Shown here: positions 1 through 10,944 of the stretch, piece by piece
How the letters are laid out: each line of letters begins with the position of its first letter
Numbering within the stretch: the first letter of the stretch is position 1
NCBI RefSeq assembly: GCF_000143415.4
Contig: NW_003314270.1
Location: 2,324,290 to 2,388,289 of the forward strand
Direction: 5' to 3'
DNA from: Selaginella moellendorffii
Taxonomy: Eukaryota > Streptophyta > Lycopodiopsida > Selaginellales > Selaginellaceae
Length of the DNA stretch: 64,000 nucleotides
The notes under the pieces: model-generated
What the model saw: the letters and a program-made list of their open reading frames with translations, nothing else
What the model was told of the DNA's origin: nothing
Database searches by the model: none
Program-made: the position numbers and the translations under genes

Positions 1-1899
1 AGCAGTGGGCATAGCAAGATGGTAACTATGTAAGAGAGGGCAGGCAGGGGGGGAGCTAGATTGTGCATTTGTACTCTTAAACCTAAGAATTGTGTTAATT
101 GCTTTATATGCATGAAAAGTGAGTAGACTTTATTGATGTCCTTAATGCTTTCCTCTTCGTTTTTGGTAGGCCAAGGCCACTAAGGGAAGTCTCTTCCCTA
201 ATCTTGGTGAGCCGCTCTTTGGCAAGCCATCTCCACCCACCTGAATGTCCAAAATCCATTGCATCTTGTCCTTTATGTAAGACTACATGAAGATTATAAG
301 CAGCAAGTTTGGAAGATTGAGTAGGATGTTGTGGCAATTTGTAGTTCTTTGTGATGCTCTTATAGTGACAATGAGGATGGGGGTCATTTCATTCTCTAGC
401 ACTCAGTTGAGGAATGAGAAGCACTCGATGTCTAGTATATATACCTTGTTGAACCCCTAAACCTTCACTTGGCGACTTTATTGGTGATTTGCTCCCAAGT
501 GAAATCAGTATCACCTATGAGGAGGGTTAGGAATCTAGAAGAAGATAAGGAGAAAAATGATATTAACTTGCTGTTGATCACATTGATTTAGTCATGCAAT
601 ATCACAATGTGGATGTGAACCAAGTTTGTACTTTAGTTGCACTATAGTCTTTGGAACGAGCAAATGATTGGCCAAGCTTGGTGATCTTCCCAAGCCTTGG
701 ATCACATTGCCACTCTTTTAACATCTTAGTTGTCTTAGGCATAAGCTTCCCAAAGTCAAATGCCACTCCAACCAAGATGATCAATTGATTGTGAAATGTT
801 TGTCTCTATTATGAGAATATCTATAGGTGCTAAAAGTGAGGCTTTGTTCACCTTAGCTACATGGTCACAATTTGCAGTCACACCTCTTTGATATAGACCA
901 TAAACTCAAAGAGAAGAAGATACAACTCTTTGAACCTTAGAATGATATAATGAATTTTTTTTTCTAGCTTTAATTGTTAATCTCCCTACCTTTGACTCCT
1001 GCCATTCTAGAAAATTATATAAAACACACACTCATGGAAAAATGAGCTAGTTAACTAACAACCTAGGGCAAACTACCTATTTGCTAAACAACAATGTGCT
1101 TAGTATTGGCTATGAATTGATTTGTGAGATTTTTGGGGTTAATTTTTGGATTAGGTAATTTCTGCTATATCAATAGAGGGTGCTTGTATGTTTTATATTG
1201 TTCTTCCTCATGATTATGCTTCTCTAAGAAAATGTTACTCTCATAATCACAACTTCCATAAATATACTTGGTTGCACAGATGTTGGGCTGGATTAATATG
1301 AAAATGTGTAGTGGATATAGTGCTTCATTAAGGGGGTTCACATGGGCAATTTAAGTTCTTTTGAAGTGGTTTAATACATCATTTTCATAAGCAAAATGCA
1401 CACTCTAACAAGAAGTTGATTGACAAAAAATAGTTCAACATTTCACAATTGAATAGAGGTCTACTTTGAAATGAGTCTTACTTCCCTAAAGTGTAGCAAA
1501 TGGCTCTAGTTTCATAAAGCAATCAATTAGGAGGCATGAGTAATGTCAAACCTTCTATGCTTAAGAGAGTTTTACTAATCTTTATGGGATATTGAGGAAT
1601 GTATATTTATGTCTTAACAAATCTAATATATATCAAAATAACTCTCTTATCATGTATTGCATTTCTCTTTCTTTTCCTAATTGATTTCTTAATAGATATA
1701 GGCATACTCGAGAGCATACAAACGGCTACTATAAAGTCTATTATAGCTGAATCTAAGTAAGAAGTTTTTTATTTTCCTAACAAGTTTGTTACACAAATGA
1801 GGTAAAGCTTATTACTCTTATTGCCATGAATATTAGTGTATGGAAAGAATAAATCAAGTATAAATGATATTATAAATCAATGCTAAAACCTATTTTATT

Positions 1900-2490
1900 T
1901 ATGATATATTTGATTGGAGCAAAGACTCCAAGCCCTCTAGAAAATTAGATATTATCAACTATTCAAGAATATCATTGAATATATCAAGATAATTTGGGTT
2001 CAATTTCTCTACAATGTTGCTAAAAAAATTTCAATATGACTATAAGTAGTCTTGACAAAAAAAAAGTTGAATGCTCACAAAATGTTGGTTTAGCTAAATT
2101 AGTCATTAAAAAACACGAGTTAGTGATGGCAAAGGTCAAAACAAAAAGAGGTATCATCATAACCCATAAATTTTTAGTGTTATACTAAAATGTGTTGTCC
2201 ATAAGTTTGAGAAAAATGCATCTTAAACTTAAAATTGATAAAAGGATCAATTTTATGGTACTTTCTTTTAATTATTTCCTTTTTTCTAAATTTTTCTGTA
2301 TAAGAGTCAAAATTAGTAGCATATATGTTTTATTATTGCAACCTTTAAACTGTAAAATTGCAACATTTACATCTTTGAATTCATGAACTACATAAAACTT
2401 GAATGCTCGTAGTTATAAATCCCTCTTTACATTAAAGCATGGAAAATATGTAATCTTCCTTCCAAACCTATCCTTTGATGACTGTGTAGT
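1900..2490. repeat. Diverged dispersed repeat, copy 1 of 3
   Basis: Landmarks in order: a stretch on an interrupted ATATCAAGATA theme, a segment with GTTGCTAAAAAA, GGTATCATCATAA, GGATCAATTTTATG, TGTATAAGAGTC, GCAACCTTTAAACTG, and CATTAAAGCATGGAAAATAT near 2432-2451. The same landmarks recur in the same order and orientation near 3600-4080, and most of them near 4600-5290. No coding capacity is evident. Element class is unknown. Confidence 0.6.
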
Positions 2491-3599
2491 GTTTTCTTGA
2501 ATAAGTAAAAGAGAGATTAACGATACAAAGTAAAACTAGAAAAGATATATATATTGATAAATTAAAAAAAATTAATCTAAAATAAGTGAGCAATGAAAAA
2601 CATGCCTATCCATAACTAAGTTTTAGAAAATAAATAAAAATAATTACCAATAAATAAGATAAATTTTTGGTTATCTATATAGTTGATGGCTAAATGAAAA
2701 AATGTTTTTCTTTACTTTTTCTTATTCTTTATTTTTCATAGTTTTACTATATTGTTGCTTTTATCAATTCTATTGCTATTAGTGATTATCTATTATATAT
2801 TGTTAGTGAAGATAATAAATTTTCCTCTCAAACCTTTATTACTATCATTTTTCACTCTATAAAGCTGTTTATTAGTAATGCAAAATAAAAAAAGAAAATC
2901 TCCATTACTACTATTTTTATTATTAATTTTTATAATGAAAATAAATATTAACCATAAAAATGATTTTCTTCTACTATATTGAAAATATCATTTATCACAA
3001 CACTCAACTTCTTGTTTATATCATAAATAAGAAAAACAATGTACAAAGTTTTTCTTTAATTTTTCTTTCTCCCCTTTTATTTCCTTATACATTATTTTAC
3101 TCTTTATTTTAATAAAGTCTCTTTATAGTATTGGCGACTCCACTAGGAAAATATATCTCTTGTGTTATTATATACTAGATGGTCTAGAAATGAAGAAAGT
3201 ACCAATTTTAGAAAAGTCATGTAATTCATTTCATTTCAAACTTTTTTAGTATTGTGATTTTATGCTTTGAGTGATCATTATATGTACTGCAATGAAATGA
3301 AATGATGTATTTCATTTTCAATATCATGTGCTCACTTTTAATATTATATTCAATATGGGCTTTATCTTTTGACATTTTAATACACTAACAATGCATCACT
3401 TGAAGTATTTAAGTAATATGAAATTACTATATACAAACTAAGTGTTAGTTTTAAAAGATCTTGTAGTATTACAATGTTTACAATTTTATTTTAAACCATC
3501 TTTACAACCTTAAGTGAATAGTAAGTATAATAAGGGGTAAATATATAAGAGAGGGGAGTGTTATATTATACATTTATTCTCTTCAACTTTAGCATTTTA

Positions 3600-4080
3600 A
3601 TGTTATCTTTTCTAGATCATTGAGTATATCAAGATATTCTTGCTTCAATATCTCTACAATATTACTAAAAAATTTCAACATGAACTCTTATAACTAATCT
3701 TGACAAAAAAAAACAATTAAAAGAAATCAATGCTCATAAAACATTAGTTTAGCACAAATAGTCACTAAAAACATAATTTTTCTCCTGAGTTAGTGATAGC
3801 AAAAATAAAAAAAAGAAGAGGTATCATTATAATTTATGGATTTTCAATAGTAAAGGGATCAATTTTATGTTATTTTCTTTTGATTTTTACATTTTTCCCA
3901 ATTTTTCCTGTATAAGAGTCGATTGATAAAATATATATTTTATTGTTGCAACCTTTAAGATGTAAAATTACAACATCTAGATATTCAAATTCATGGAGCA
4001 CATAAAATTTGAATGCTCACAGTTACAAATCCCCCTTAACATTAAAGCATGGAAAATATATAATACATATGTCTTCTTTT
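3600..4080. repeat. Diverged dispersed repeat, copy 2 of 3
   Basis: Shares ordered landmarks with 1900-2490, including the segment around AGTTAGTGATAGCAAA, GGGATCAATTTTATG, TGTATAAGAGTCG, GCAACCTTTAAGATG and CATTAAAGCATGGAAAATAT (about 4043-4062). Small indels and many substitutions separate the copies, so the duplication is old. Confidence 0.6.
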
Positions 4081-4599
4081 TTAGACTTTGAAATTTGTTG
4101 TGAGGTTTCCCCATTGTTGTTAGGATTATTGCTCATAACATAATAGCATATAATGACAATATATAATTTTTTACATAATAAATAAAATTTTAATTAAATT
4201 TTATAAAAAATATAAATCAAAAACAAAAACAAAGAAACATAACACTACATTTTATAAAAGAGAGTGAGCAATACATTATTTAAATGTTTTAAAAGTTTAT
4301 ATTTACAGTTAAAAAAAATTTACCTGATACAAACTTTAGCAAATTATGAAAATTTAACTTCATTCAACCATTCTAATGGGAATGTAAGCAACAATCCTTA
4401 ACCTTACCCTTAAGTTAATATTTTTCACCTTATGAACTGCTTTTTATTTTTTTATAACTGTCTAGGTGTTCTTCCTCAATAAAGTAAAACAAAGATTAAT
4501 AATACAAACCAAAGCCAAATAAAATATAAAAAGTTAATAAGTAAAGAAAATTTAATATATAAAAAATATTTTAAATTTAATACTAAAATTTATTTTATT

Positions 4600-5290
4600 G
4601 GTGATATGGAGCACAAAATCCAACTTCTTTAAAGCATTGAATATTATCAAATATCCAAAAATAGAATAATTAGTATTTTAATATTTTCTCTTTTATCTCA
4701 TTAAGTGATATTTTGGTTTTAATCTCTTAACAATGTTGCTAAAAAACTTTAACATGAATTCTTATATGTATTTTTGATAAAAAAAATAATAGTTCTCCCA
4801 AAACATCGATTTAACTTAAATAATAACTAAGAAAACATAGTCTTCTTCCCTTTAATTAATGTTATACACCCTTTCAACTGTGTGTTATTATTTGATTGTC
4901 ATTCTAACTTTTCAGTTATATTAAAGTCATTCTTTTTCAATCAATATATTGTTGTAACTAACAATTTTATACTCTTATTATTGTCATAGATTTTTAATTT
5001 AATGAAGGTAGAAGGGTATGCAATAGAGAAAAAATAGTTTATGATGAACTTATGATGAACTTACTTTATGGCAAAAGTCGAAGTAAAAATAGGTATCATC
5101 ATAAGTGGTGGATTTTCACCACTCTGCTGGAATGCAAGGTTCACAAGTTTGAGAAAGGATGCAACTTGAACCTGGAAATGAAAAATAGATCAGTTTATGT
5201 AAATTTCTTTTGTTTCTTACCTTCTTCCCTAGTAACTTTTCATGCAAAAGAGCTGAAATAGGCTGCATATACATGATATATACATCAATC
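4600..5290. repeat. Diverged dispersed repeat, copy 3 of 3
   Basis: Contains the same start (AATATTATCAA, CAATGTTGCTAAAAAACTTT) and the later landmarks GGTATCATCATAA and AGTTTGAGAAA seen in copy 1. Between about 4850 and 5040 it carries sequence absent from the other copies. It directly abuts the left end of the duplicated RAD51 segment. Confidence 0.5.
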
Positions 5291-6121
5291 CCTTAAAATA
5301 TTTCTTTTTATCTTACAAAATTTTAAAAAATATATCTCCATTTTTAAAACACTTTTAAACCAAGCTTCAATAAAGGTTTCAGGTGGATAGATGGTGTCTT
5401 CCAGGATTCATGCATAATGGTGAGTGCATTATGCATTAGTTCATGGTGAGTGAGGTGCATATGCTGAACTTTTACTAGAAATTCAATCAGACAATGATTA
5501 TTTAAGATTGCACACAATCTATTCACTTGAGATCAAGATACCATCAGTCTCTCTTAGGATTCTCATATATTGTCTTGCATGCCATCTGTTCACAGTCACT
5601 CACCCACACACTATCTGCCTTTTGTCCGATCATCTCAGTCAACAGGTATCCTCCAAATTCGCCAAAGTTACATGCATATCTTGATATCTCTTCACCATTG
5701 CTCTCGCAAACAATCAACACACCACGAGGCTACCTTTCTCTTGGCCCAAAATCCTTAAGGGTGAGCTTGAAACCACAGATATTTCTCAAGCATGGACCTT
5801 GTCGATGATACTCATTATCGGTACAAGGCTTGAAATCATCCCCCAGATTGTCCAGATCTAGAAATTGTGGGCCAATTCTAGATGTGTTGTTGAATTACTG
5901 ATATGTCCACTGTTCCGTCAGTTCCCTATTTTCCTGTTGTAATCGTCAATGCACCTGGTCATTGAAATCAAGCACATTCATCGCATAACCTCTGACTGTG
6001 CATTGGTCACAGATAGTATGCATATTGCAGCAACAAGGAGGAAGGATGTATTCAAATTGGAGCACATAATCAAATACTTAGCGTGGGCTCGAGCACCACG
6101 TTGACATAATCAAGCACATTA

Positions 6122-6490
6122 TAGTACTTCTACTGTACGCTGTTGTATTCACTAATCGGTAAAATAACCATGTGTGAGTGCTCGGAATATGGAAAAGGAA
6201 TACAGAAAATGTGCATAGCCCAAAAACCTTAGTTTATATTCAGGAGCGAGTGGTCTGGATTGAAACCAATCCGACGGCTACTAAAATCCCATTACGCTAA
6301 TATTAGTATACGGCATTGTAGCCGTACACTTGGCCCTCACACATGGAATATATTTTAACGTGAAAGAGTTATGAAATGTAACGTGTTTTGAACTTAATTA
6401 AACAGACACACGTTATAGTGGTTACTTCTACTGTACGCTGTTGTATTAGGTAAAATAACCATCGGATATATTTTAACGTGAAAGCGTTTA
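6122..6490. repeat. Short tandem duplication enclosing the solo LTR
   Basis: TACTTCTACTGTACGCTGTT, followed by GTATT, GGTAAAATAACCAT and then ATATATTTTAACGTGAAAG, occurs twice. The first copy (from about 6125) is split by the solo LTR; the second (from about 6423) is uninterrupted. The second copy therefore shows roughly what the empty target site looked like. The copy is absent from the paralogous position near 10900, so it arose in this segment after or independently of the large duplication. Confidence 0.65.
6173..6341 (-). mobile_element. Solo LTR of a short-LTR Ty3/gypsy family
   Basis: The element begins TGTGAGTGC and ends CCCTCACA on the plus strand, flanked on both sides by CATG, a 4-bp apparent target duplication. 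It is about 169 bp long. It aligns along its length with 56325-56500: shared ATGGAAAA, AATACAGAAAATGT, AGCCCAAAAACC, TTGAAACCAA, GGCTAC, TATTAATAT/TATTAGTAT and TACACTTGG. The latter copy abuts a polypurine tract and a minus-strand integrase fragment, so both are LTRs in minus orientation. No internal region remains here, consistent with LTR-LTR recombination. Confidence 0.75.
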
Positions 6491-6514
6491 GCTTATGAAG
6501 CTTTCTGTGGAGCA

Positions 6515-7809
6515 TTAATCTGTGACATCAATGATGCCGTCGCCAGAGATCTGGAAACGAGCTTCTTGCTCTGCTAGGCATGGCGAGCAAACGATCTTGC
6601 ATATCCGTTCCTCCCTTCGTCCCTTCCGCAATGCTAGTCTGTGAAGAAAGCAGTCAGTATTAGTTTAGAGAATAGCTAGAATGAAGTGACCGACACCCGT
6701 GTACCTTGTCGTGGAGGCATGGGCGATTATGTTGCCCCCGATGGGCTTGACTTGCGGACCAGCGAAAACGGCAGACCCGTCGACTTGTGCCACAACTTGG
6801 TTAGTCAGGACCACCGCCACTCCAAACTGTGAAGCGAAATGTTACTCTAAATTTTAAAGGCAAACGAGCGAGAGAGCGATCGAGAGCTTACCTCGTCTGC
6901 CAGTTTCTGTAGGCTTCTTAAGAATCTAGCAAGGTGCATTTTTCTGGCAGATAGTTCACCGGGTCCTGAAAAATCGGTCCGATACAGAGCAGTCGCGCTG
7001 TCTACTACCATCAAGGCAGGAGAAGGCCAAGAGTGCTTAACATATCAAGGGAAATGCTTACCGCGATTCAGCCATCATAGACGCCGCCTCCAACAGCAGT
7101 TCAGCCCATATCTATCATCCAGAAAATGAAACAATCATAAGAAATCACGAAAAAGAAAGGAAAACGTGATCCGACCTCTATTTGCAACAATCTCTGTGGC
7201 CTGAAAGTTCCTTCAGCATCTGCTTTGCCCTCACCACCTCCATGATCTAATGAAATAGACACAAAACTCAGTGATCCATGAAGTCAAAACGAAGATACAT
7301 ACCTGACATGCTACACAAAGCGTATGACACAACTGAGTCTTTCCAGTCCGAAACTCTCCATAGATCTCAGTTCTGCCCCCCTCGAGGATCTTGTCGAGTT
7401 CTTTGGACCCCGATGTTACTTGGATGATCTCGGATCGCTGCTCGTGCATTTGTGCCGCGCTTGTAAATCCCATTGGAACAAGCTTGGTCGCTTCACTACG
7501 CAAGTTCCGTAGAACAATGAGAAGAAAATAAAAACAAAACAAAACCAAAATGTCCATAACCCGCTTCAGTGGATCTTGTCGACCTTTATGCCTTTGATCT
7601 TGCCTTCTTGGGCGAATAGGCCACCGCTTCAACGGTACAAAACCCTGCCTCTCGGAGCTTCTTGACATCCACCGCGGAAATGCCACAGTGAGATTTCTGG
7701 AATAAGCGCGATCGATCGACACTTACCTGGAGCTGCTCCACGAGCGATGGCCCGTTCTGGACATGCTGCTGCTCCTCCACATTCATCGCCGCGGGGCCCT
7801 TGACCATGG
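6515..7809 (-). pseudogene. Decayed RAD51 copy
   Basis: This is a damaged duplicate of the intact RAD51 gene at 10945-12381, with the same exon order, the same intron positions and the same ending (stop at 6515-6517). Damage seen directly includes small indels in exon 2, where the helix-hairpin-helix region loses residues and frame; a deletion in exon 3 removing the segment before the Walker A stretch; loss of part of exon 4; and a deletion of about 64 bp in exon 5 near 7092. The Walker A-like GEFRTGKT stretch remains readable. Exon 1 still opens with an ATG at 7809 and is near-identical in pattern. A full-length recombinase cannot be made. Transcription is possible but no product should be assumed. 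Confidence 0.88.
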
Positions 7810-7839
7810 CGCTCATCGCCGCTGCTTGGATGCTTGGAT

Positions 7840-8205
7840 GCCCTAAAAGAGGCACCTTTAGATGCTATGCTTTATGCCCTTCAGCTGAAGCCTTTACAGT
7901 TGGTTTTCTTCGTGAGCGCAGCGATGAATTTCTACCCCAAGAAGAAACGAGATTGATCCTCCAGAGAGAGGCGCGACTGGCAGTGAGTCTCGTGGCTCGC
8001 GGCCACAGATCTTCGCCGGCTTTGAGAAGAGCCTAAGATGACGAAACCACGGCGAGGTTGGCCCATTTGGAACGCTGCATGTCCACTTGGTAAAACCTGG
8101 CAGAGCTAGGTAGGACACTGGTTAGTTCCAGAAAACCTTTAGGATAGGAAGAAGAGCCAGGGTACAAGCACGAAGCCCTGGACCAAGTTTTTCAGTGAGA
8201 CTTAG
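7840..8205 (-). pseudogene. Fragment of the ABCG transporter 3' exon
   Basis: Sequence matching the last exon of the ABCG gene (12589-13059) follows the decayed RAD51 in the same relative position and strand. Examples are the segment around GATCCTCCAGAGAGAGGCGC and the block CGGCGAGGTTGGCCCATTTGGA. Several internal deletions disrupt the frame. Similarity stops near TTTTTCAGTGAGA (about 8192-8204), inside the intron following that exon, so only the tail of the transporter was duplicated or survives. Confidence 0.8.
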
Positions 8206-8715
8206 TGTAGCAATGCTTAATTTTCTTTTGTAATAAACATTAAGAACTTTGATTCACAATAGGACAATACTTCCTATTGAATCAGTAGTCCTCCAATCAC
8301 AGTGGTTGAAAGCTTAAGTTTAGTGTAAGGAATGTCTTAGTATTAGAAGTAGGATCAGGGTTTCTGTGATGGTACCAAGAATCTCACATGGAGGAGGATG
8401 GTGCCATCAAGTGAGTGCGAACATCGGCTGCATGCATAACATGAAGCTCGTCCACCTCAAGAACGTCTCCATGGAATGCTTTGGAAATGCGCTGCTCAAC
8501 TGTGGAAGCCTCAAGAATGTGAAGCTTGTCAAGCAGTCCTTGGCTTCCGGGTGGTGATTGAGACCCTTCTCTAGAAGCCTTTCAAGAGACATTCTGGAAA
8601 ATAGGGGGTGCAGGCTGCGATGCATGGACAAGCCAGATTCATAGGACCTGTGACTAAGTAAAAGAAAACAAAGGCCTTAGATTTTGGAGCATCAGAGTAG
8701 ACAAGCATTGTTTCT
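8206..8715. other. Intergenic stretch with no supported gene
   Basis: An open plus-strand frame at 8366-8557 encodes a leucine/lysine-rich segment faintly like leucine-rich repeats, but there is no second exon or domain to support it. Part of 8540-8600 resembles the last exon of the neighbouring gene around 8770-8830 (AGAAGCCT, AAGAGA), suggesting a small local duplication. Otherwise nothing is seen. Confidence 0.4.
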
Positions 8716-10148
8716 CTAGACAAGTACACAGGTTTTTGCTCTAGGAGCTGACCTTCTAGGAGCTGATCCGGTCTTGGATCTCCTGCTTGGAAGCTCTTGA
8801 GGGAGATCCTTCTCGAAGCCTAGAAAAGAGATTTTAGATGTTAGATTTCCAGATGTAAGCTTTCTACTTACTTTCAACTGGATGAGCTTCCTTCCATTCA
8901 TCAATCGGTGTCTTCCACGTCACTGGAGCAAACTGCACAACCCGGTTCAGATGGATGGCAGCTTTTGCCCCTGCAAGCGAATGTAGTAATCCAATAACAC
9001 AAAAATAGAAGAGAAAACTTACATAAGTAGACGTCATGCATCTCTTCCGAGACATTGCGATAAAGCCTTGCATGCTCAAACTCCTTGTCCAAGTCTGCAG
9101 TCTTTTGGCATTCCAGATGCCGCCCTTGAAAAGATTGCAGCTTGCGCTTCCTGTCCGTGTCTCCTCTACCAAGCTTCCCAAGGAACGTGTTTGTAACAAC
9201 ACCGATCAAGCTTCCTCCATCGGCAAACACGGGGGCACCTAGGTCTTGCACAGCCGACACAGGCAGAAAAGCCTCTGGATCCACCGAGAAGACGTTGATA
9301 AGATCCATAGACTTGTGGCCACCAAACGTGTACAGTCGCTGGAACAATGGGAGACTGATTACTTCCATTTTCAAGCACCCTTCAAATTCTTGCAAGCAGT
9401 GGGCTTGCGGCTCCAGGCACACCACCGAGGAAGACAGACGAGAACCAACCTTGCACTCGTACAAAACTCCTCCTTTGATGCGTGGAAAGCTCACCACGAT
9501 CACCTTTTCTTCCGCCTTGCCACTGCCACTAAACATCCCTTCGATGCATTGGAGAGCAGTGATGCAGCTTCCATCTGGCCTGATAAGCGCCACCATTCCC
9601 TTGCAGTTCTTGTCGCTGGGAGCTTCTGTCTTGCGAGCTACATTTATTGTACCGACGAATCTGCCCACCACCTCTCCCAACACACTCGGAGGCTCGCCAA
9701 CCAAGCCTTTCATGGAATAGGAATACATCGCTGATCCGAGGTAGAACTCTCTACACAGCGCATCATTCCACAGGTGGGAGATCGCGATGCGGCGATCTGC
9801 TTCCTTCCGCTGCTCGCGAGCTCTCGCAATTCCAATCCCGAGCTTCGTCTTGGCCAATGCCGCCTCTGCTTCTTCCTGGGAGAGGCGATTCCTGTTACCC
9901 GTGATGACGAGGGGATTCTGCTGGGACTGGCCATCGCCATGGGCATTGGAATTGGCAGCGATTTGCTCCACCGTCATCACCGAATTCCCATTCGCGTCCT
10001 TGAAGAGAGCGGTCTGACCCACACGGAGCGTGGCGGCGTCCAGTCCCCAGTGTGCCGCAATGCTGTCCACCATCAGATGCTTCGAATCGTGGAGAGGAAC
10101 GCGCAGCGCCTCGCCTTCTCCATCCTTCCTCACCCACACGCAATCCAT
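8716..10148 (-). CDS. Unfamiliar protein with a degenerate trypsin-like region
   Basis: Three exons (10148-9023, 8970-8872, 8819-8716) with consensus GT/AG junctions join to a 442-aa frame. The start is the ATG at 10148 (MDCVWVRKDGEGEALRVP); an upstream open frame lacks a better start. Residues 1-60 look like a beta-grasp/ubiquitin-like header. A central region contains PDGSCITALQC and, later, DLGAPVFADGGSLIGVVT, which resemble the histidine-loop and serine-loop (GDSGxPVF) segments of trypsin-fold proteases. The catalytic His would be replaced by Leu/Gln and the Ser by Leu. The C-terminus is basic and Ser/Arg-rich. A header plus peptidase-like layout recalls Crinkler-type effector-like proteins found in some eukaryotes; this is a weak inference. 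The gene lies between the two halves of the RAD51 duplication and is itself single-copy here. Function is not known. Confidence 0.55.
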
Positions 10149-10389
10149 GGAAACCCTATACACAAAAGGAGAGAAGTGAGCTCTCTTACAAAAGGAGAGC
10201 ACGGGCAGCTTCGGCTGGAGTGGAGTTACCTCTCTGCCCATGGATTGAAACAAATGAAGGTTTGGAGCTTGGGAGTTTCAGTATATATGCGCGGTCGTGG
10301 CTAGCTTGAAACGAATTTTACGATATCCTCGCACACGAAGGAACAAGCTCAGTTCCGTCTGGATCAATCAAACTCCCTCCCATCTCGTA

Positions 10390-10944
10390 GCTTTCAAATT
10401 TAAACTAGACTTCAATAAAGGTCTCAGGTGGATAAATGTTGTCCATGGTGAGTGAGGTGTATATGCTAAACTTTTATTAGAAATTCAATCAGACAGCGAT
10501 AGTTTAAGCTTGCAAACATTCTATTCACTCGAGCTCAAGATATACCATCGGTCTCACTTGGGATTCTCATATGTTGCCTTGCATCTCATCTGTTCACAGT
10601 CACTCACCCACACACTATCTGATTTTCGTCCGATCAGCAGAGTCGACAGGTATTCTCCAAATCCGCCAAAGGTACATCCATAACTTGGTATCTCTTCACC
10701 ATTGGTCTTGCAAACAATAGATGCACCACGAGGCTCCCATCACTGCTAGCATGCATACTGCAGCAACAAGGAAGAGGAAACGAGATTCGATTTGGCAGAC
10801 ATTGTTGTACGCTTGCTGTGCTTGTGCAAGAGCCATGGAGCCTATTTATATTCAAATTGGAGCACATAAACAAATACTTAGCGTGGTGCTCGAGCACCAC
10901 GTTCGTTTAGCAGCTTATGAAGCTGGCTCTCTGCTTGTGGAGCA
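10390..10944. repeat. Non-coding left part of the direct duplication, copy 2
   Basis: Matches 5345-6103 in order and orientation, and then runs without a break into the 3' end of RAD51. It lacks the solo LTR and tandem repeat present in the other copy, so those insertions happened after the duplication or only on that side. No coding frame is supported. Confidence 0.7.

Larger units (their letters stand above)
1..5344. other. AT-rich gene-free block with diverged repeats
   Basis: No coding region can be supported here. All open frames are short, lack recognisable domains and sit in AT-rich sequence with many homopolymer A/T runs. The block contains three diverged copies of one non-coding sequence (separate entries). 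It looks like decayed repeat DNA flanking the gene island. Confidence 0.7.
5345..6514. repeat. Non-coding left part of the direct segmental duplication, copy 1
   Basis: The stretch from about 5345 resembles 10390 onward: CTTCAATAAAGG, CAGGTGGATA, the segment GTTCACAGTCACTCACCCAC, and the AATACTTAGCGTG block next to GCTCGAGCACCACGTT (6077-6103 here, about 10874-10902 there). This copy has extra sequence between about 5760 and 6050 and an insertion cluster at 6104-6480 that includes a solo LTR. No gene is supported within it. Confidence 0.7.

Noticed and set aside
6515-7809. Second functional RAD51 gene
   Set aside because: Indels in exons 2-5 destroy the frame and remove conserved segments, so it is called a pseudogene.
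8366-8557. Possible leucine-rich-repeat gene fragment
   Set aside because: Only one weak segment is seen, with no conserved repeat spacing and no further exons.
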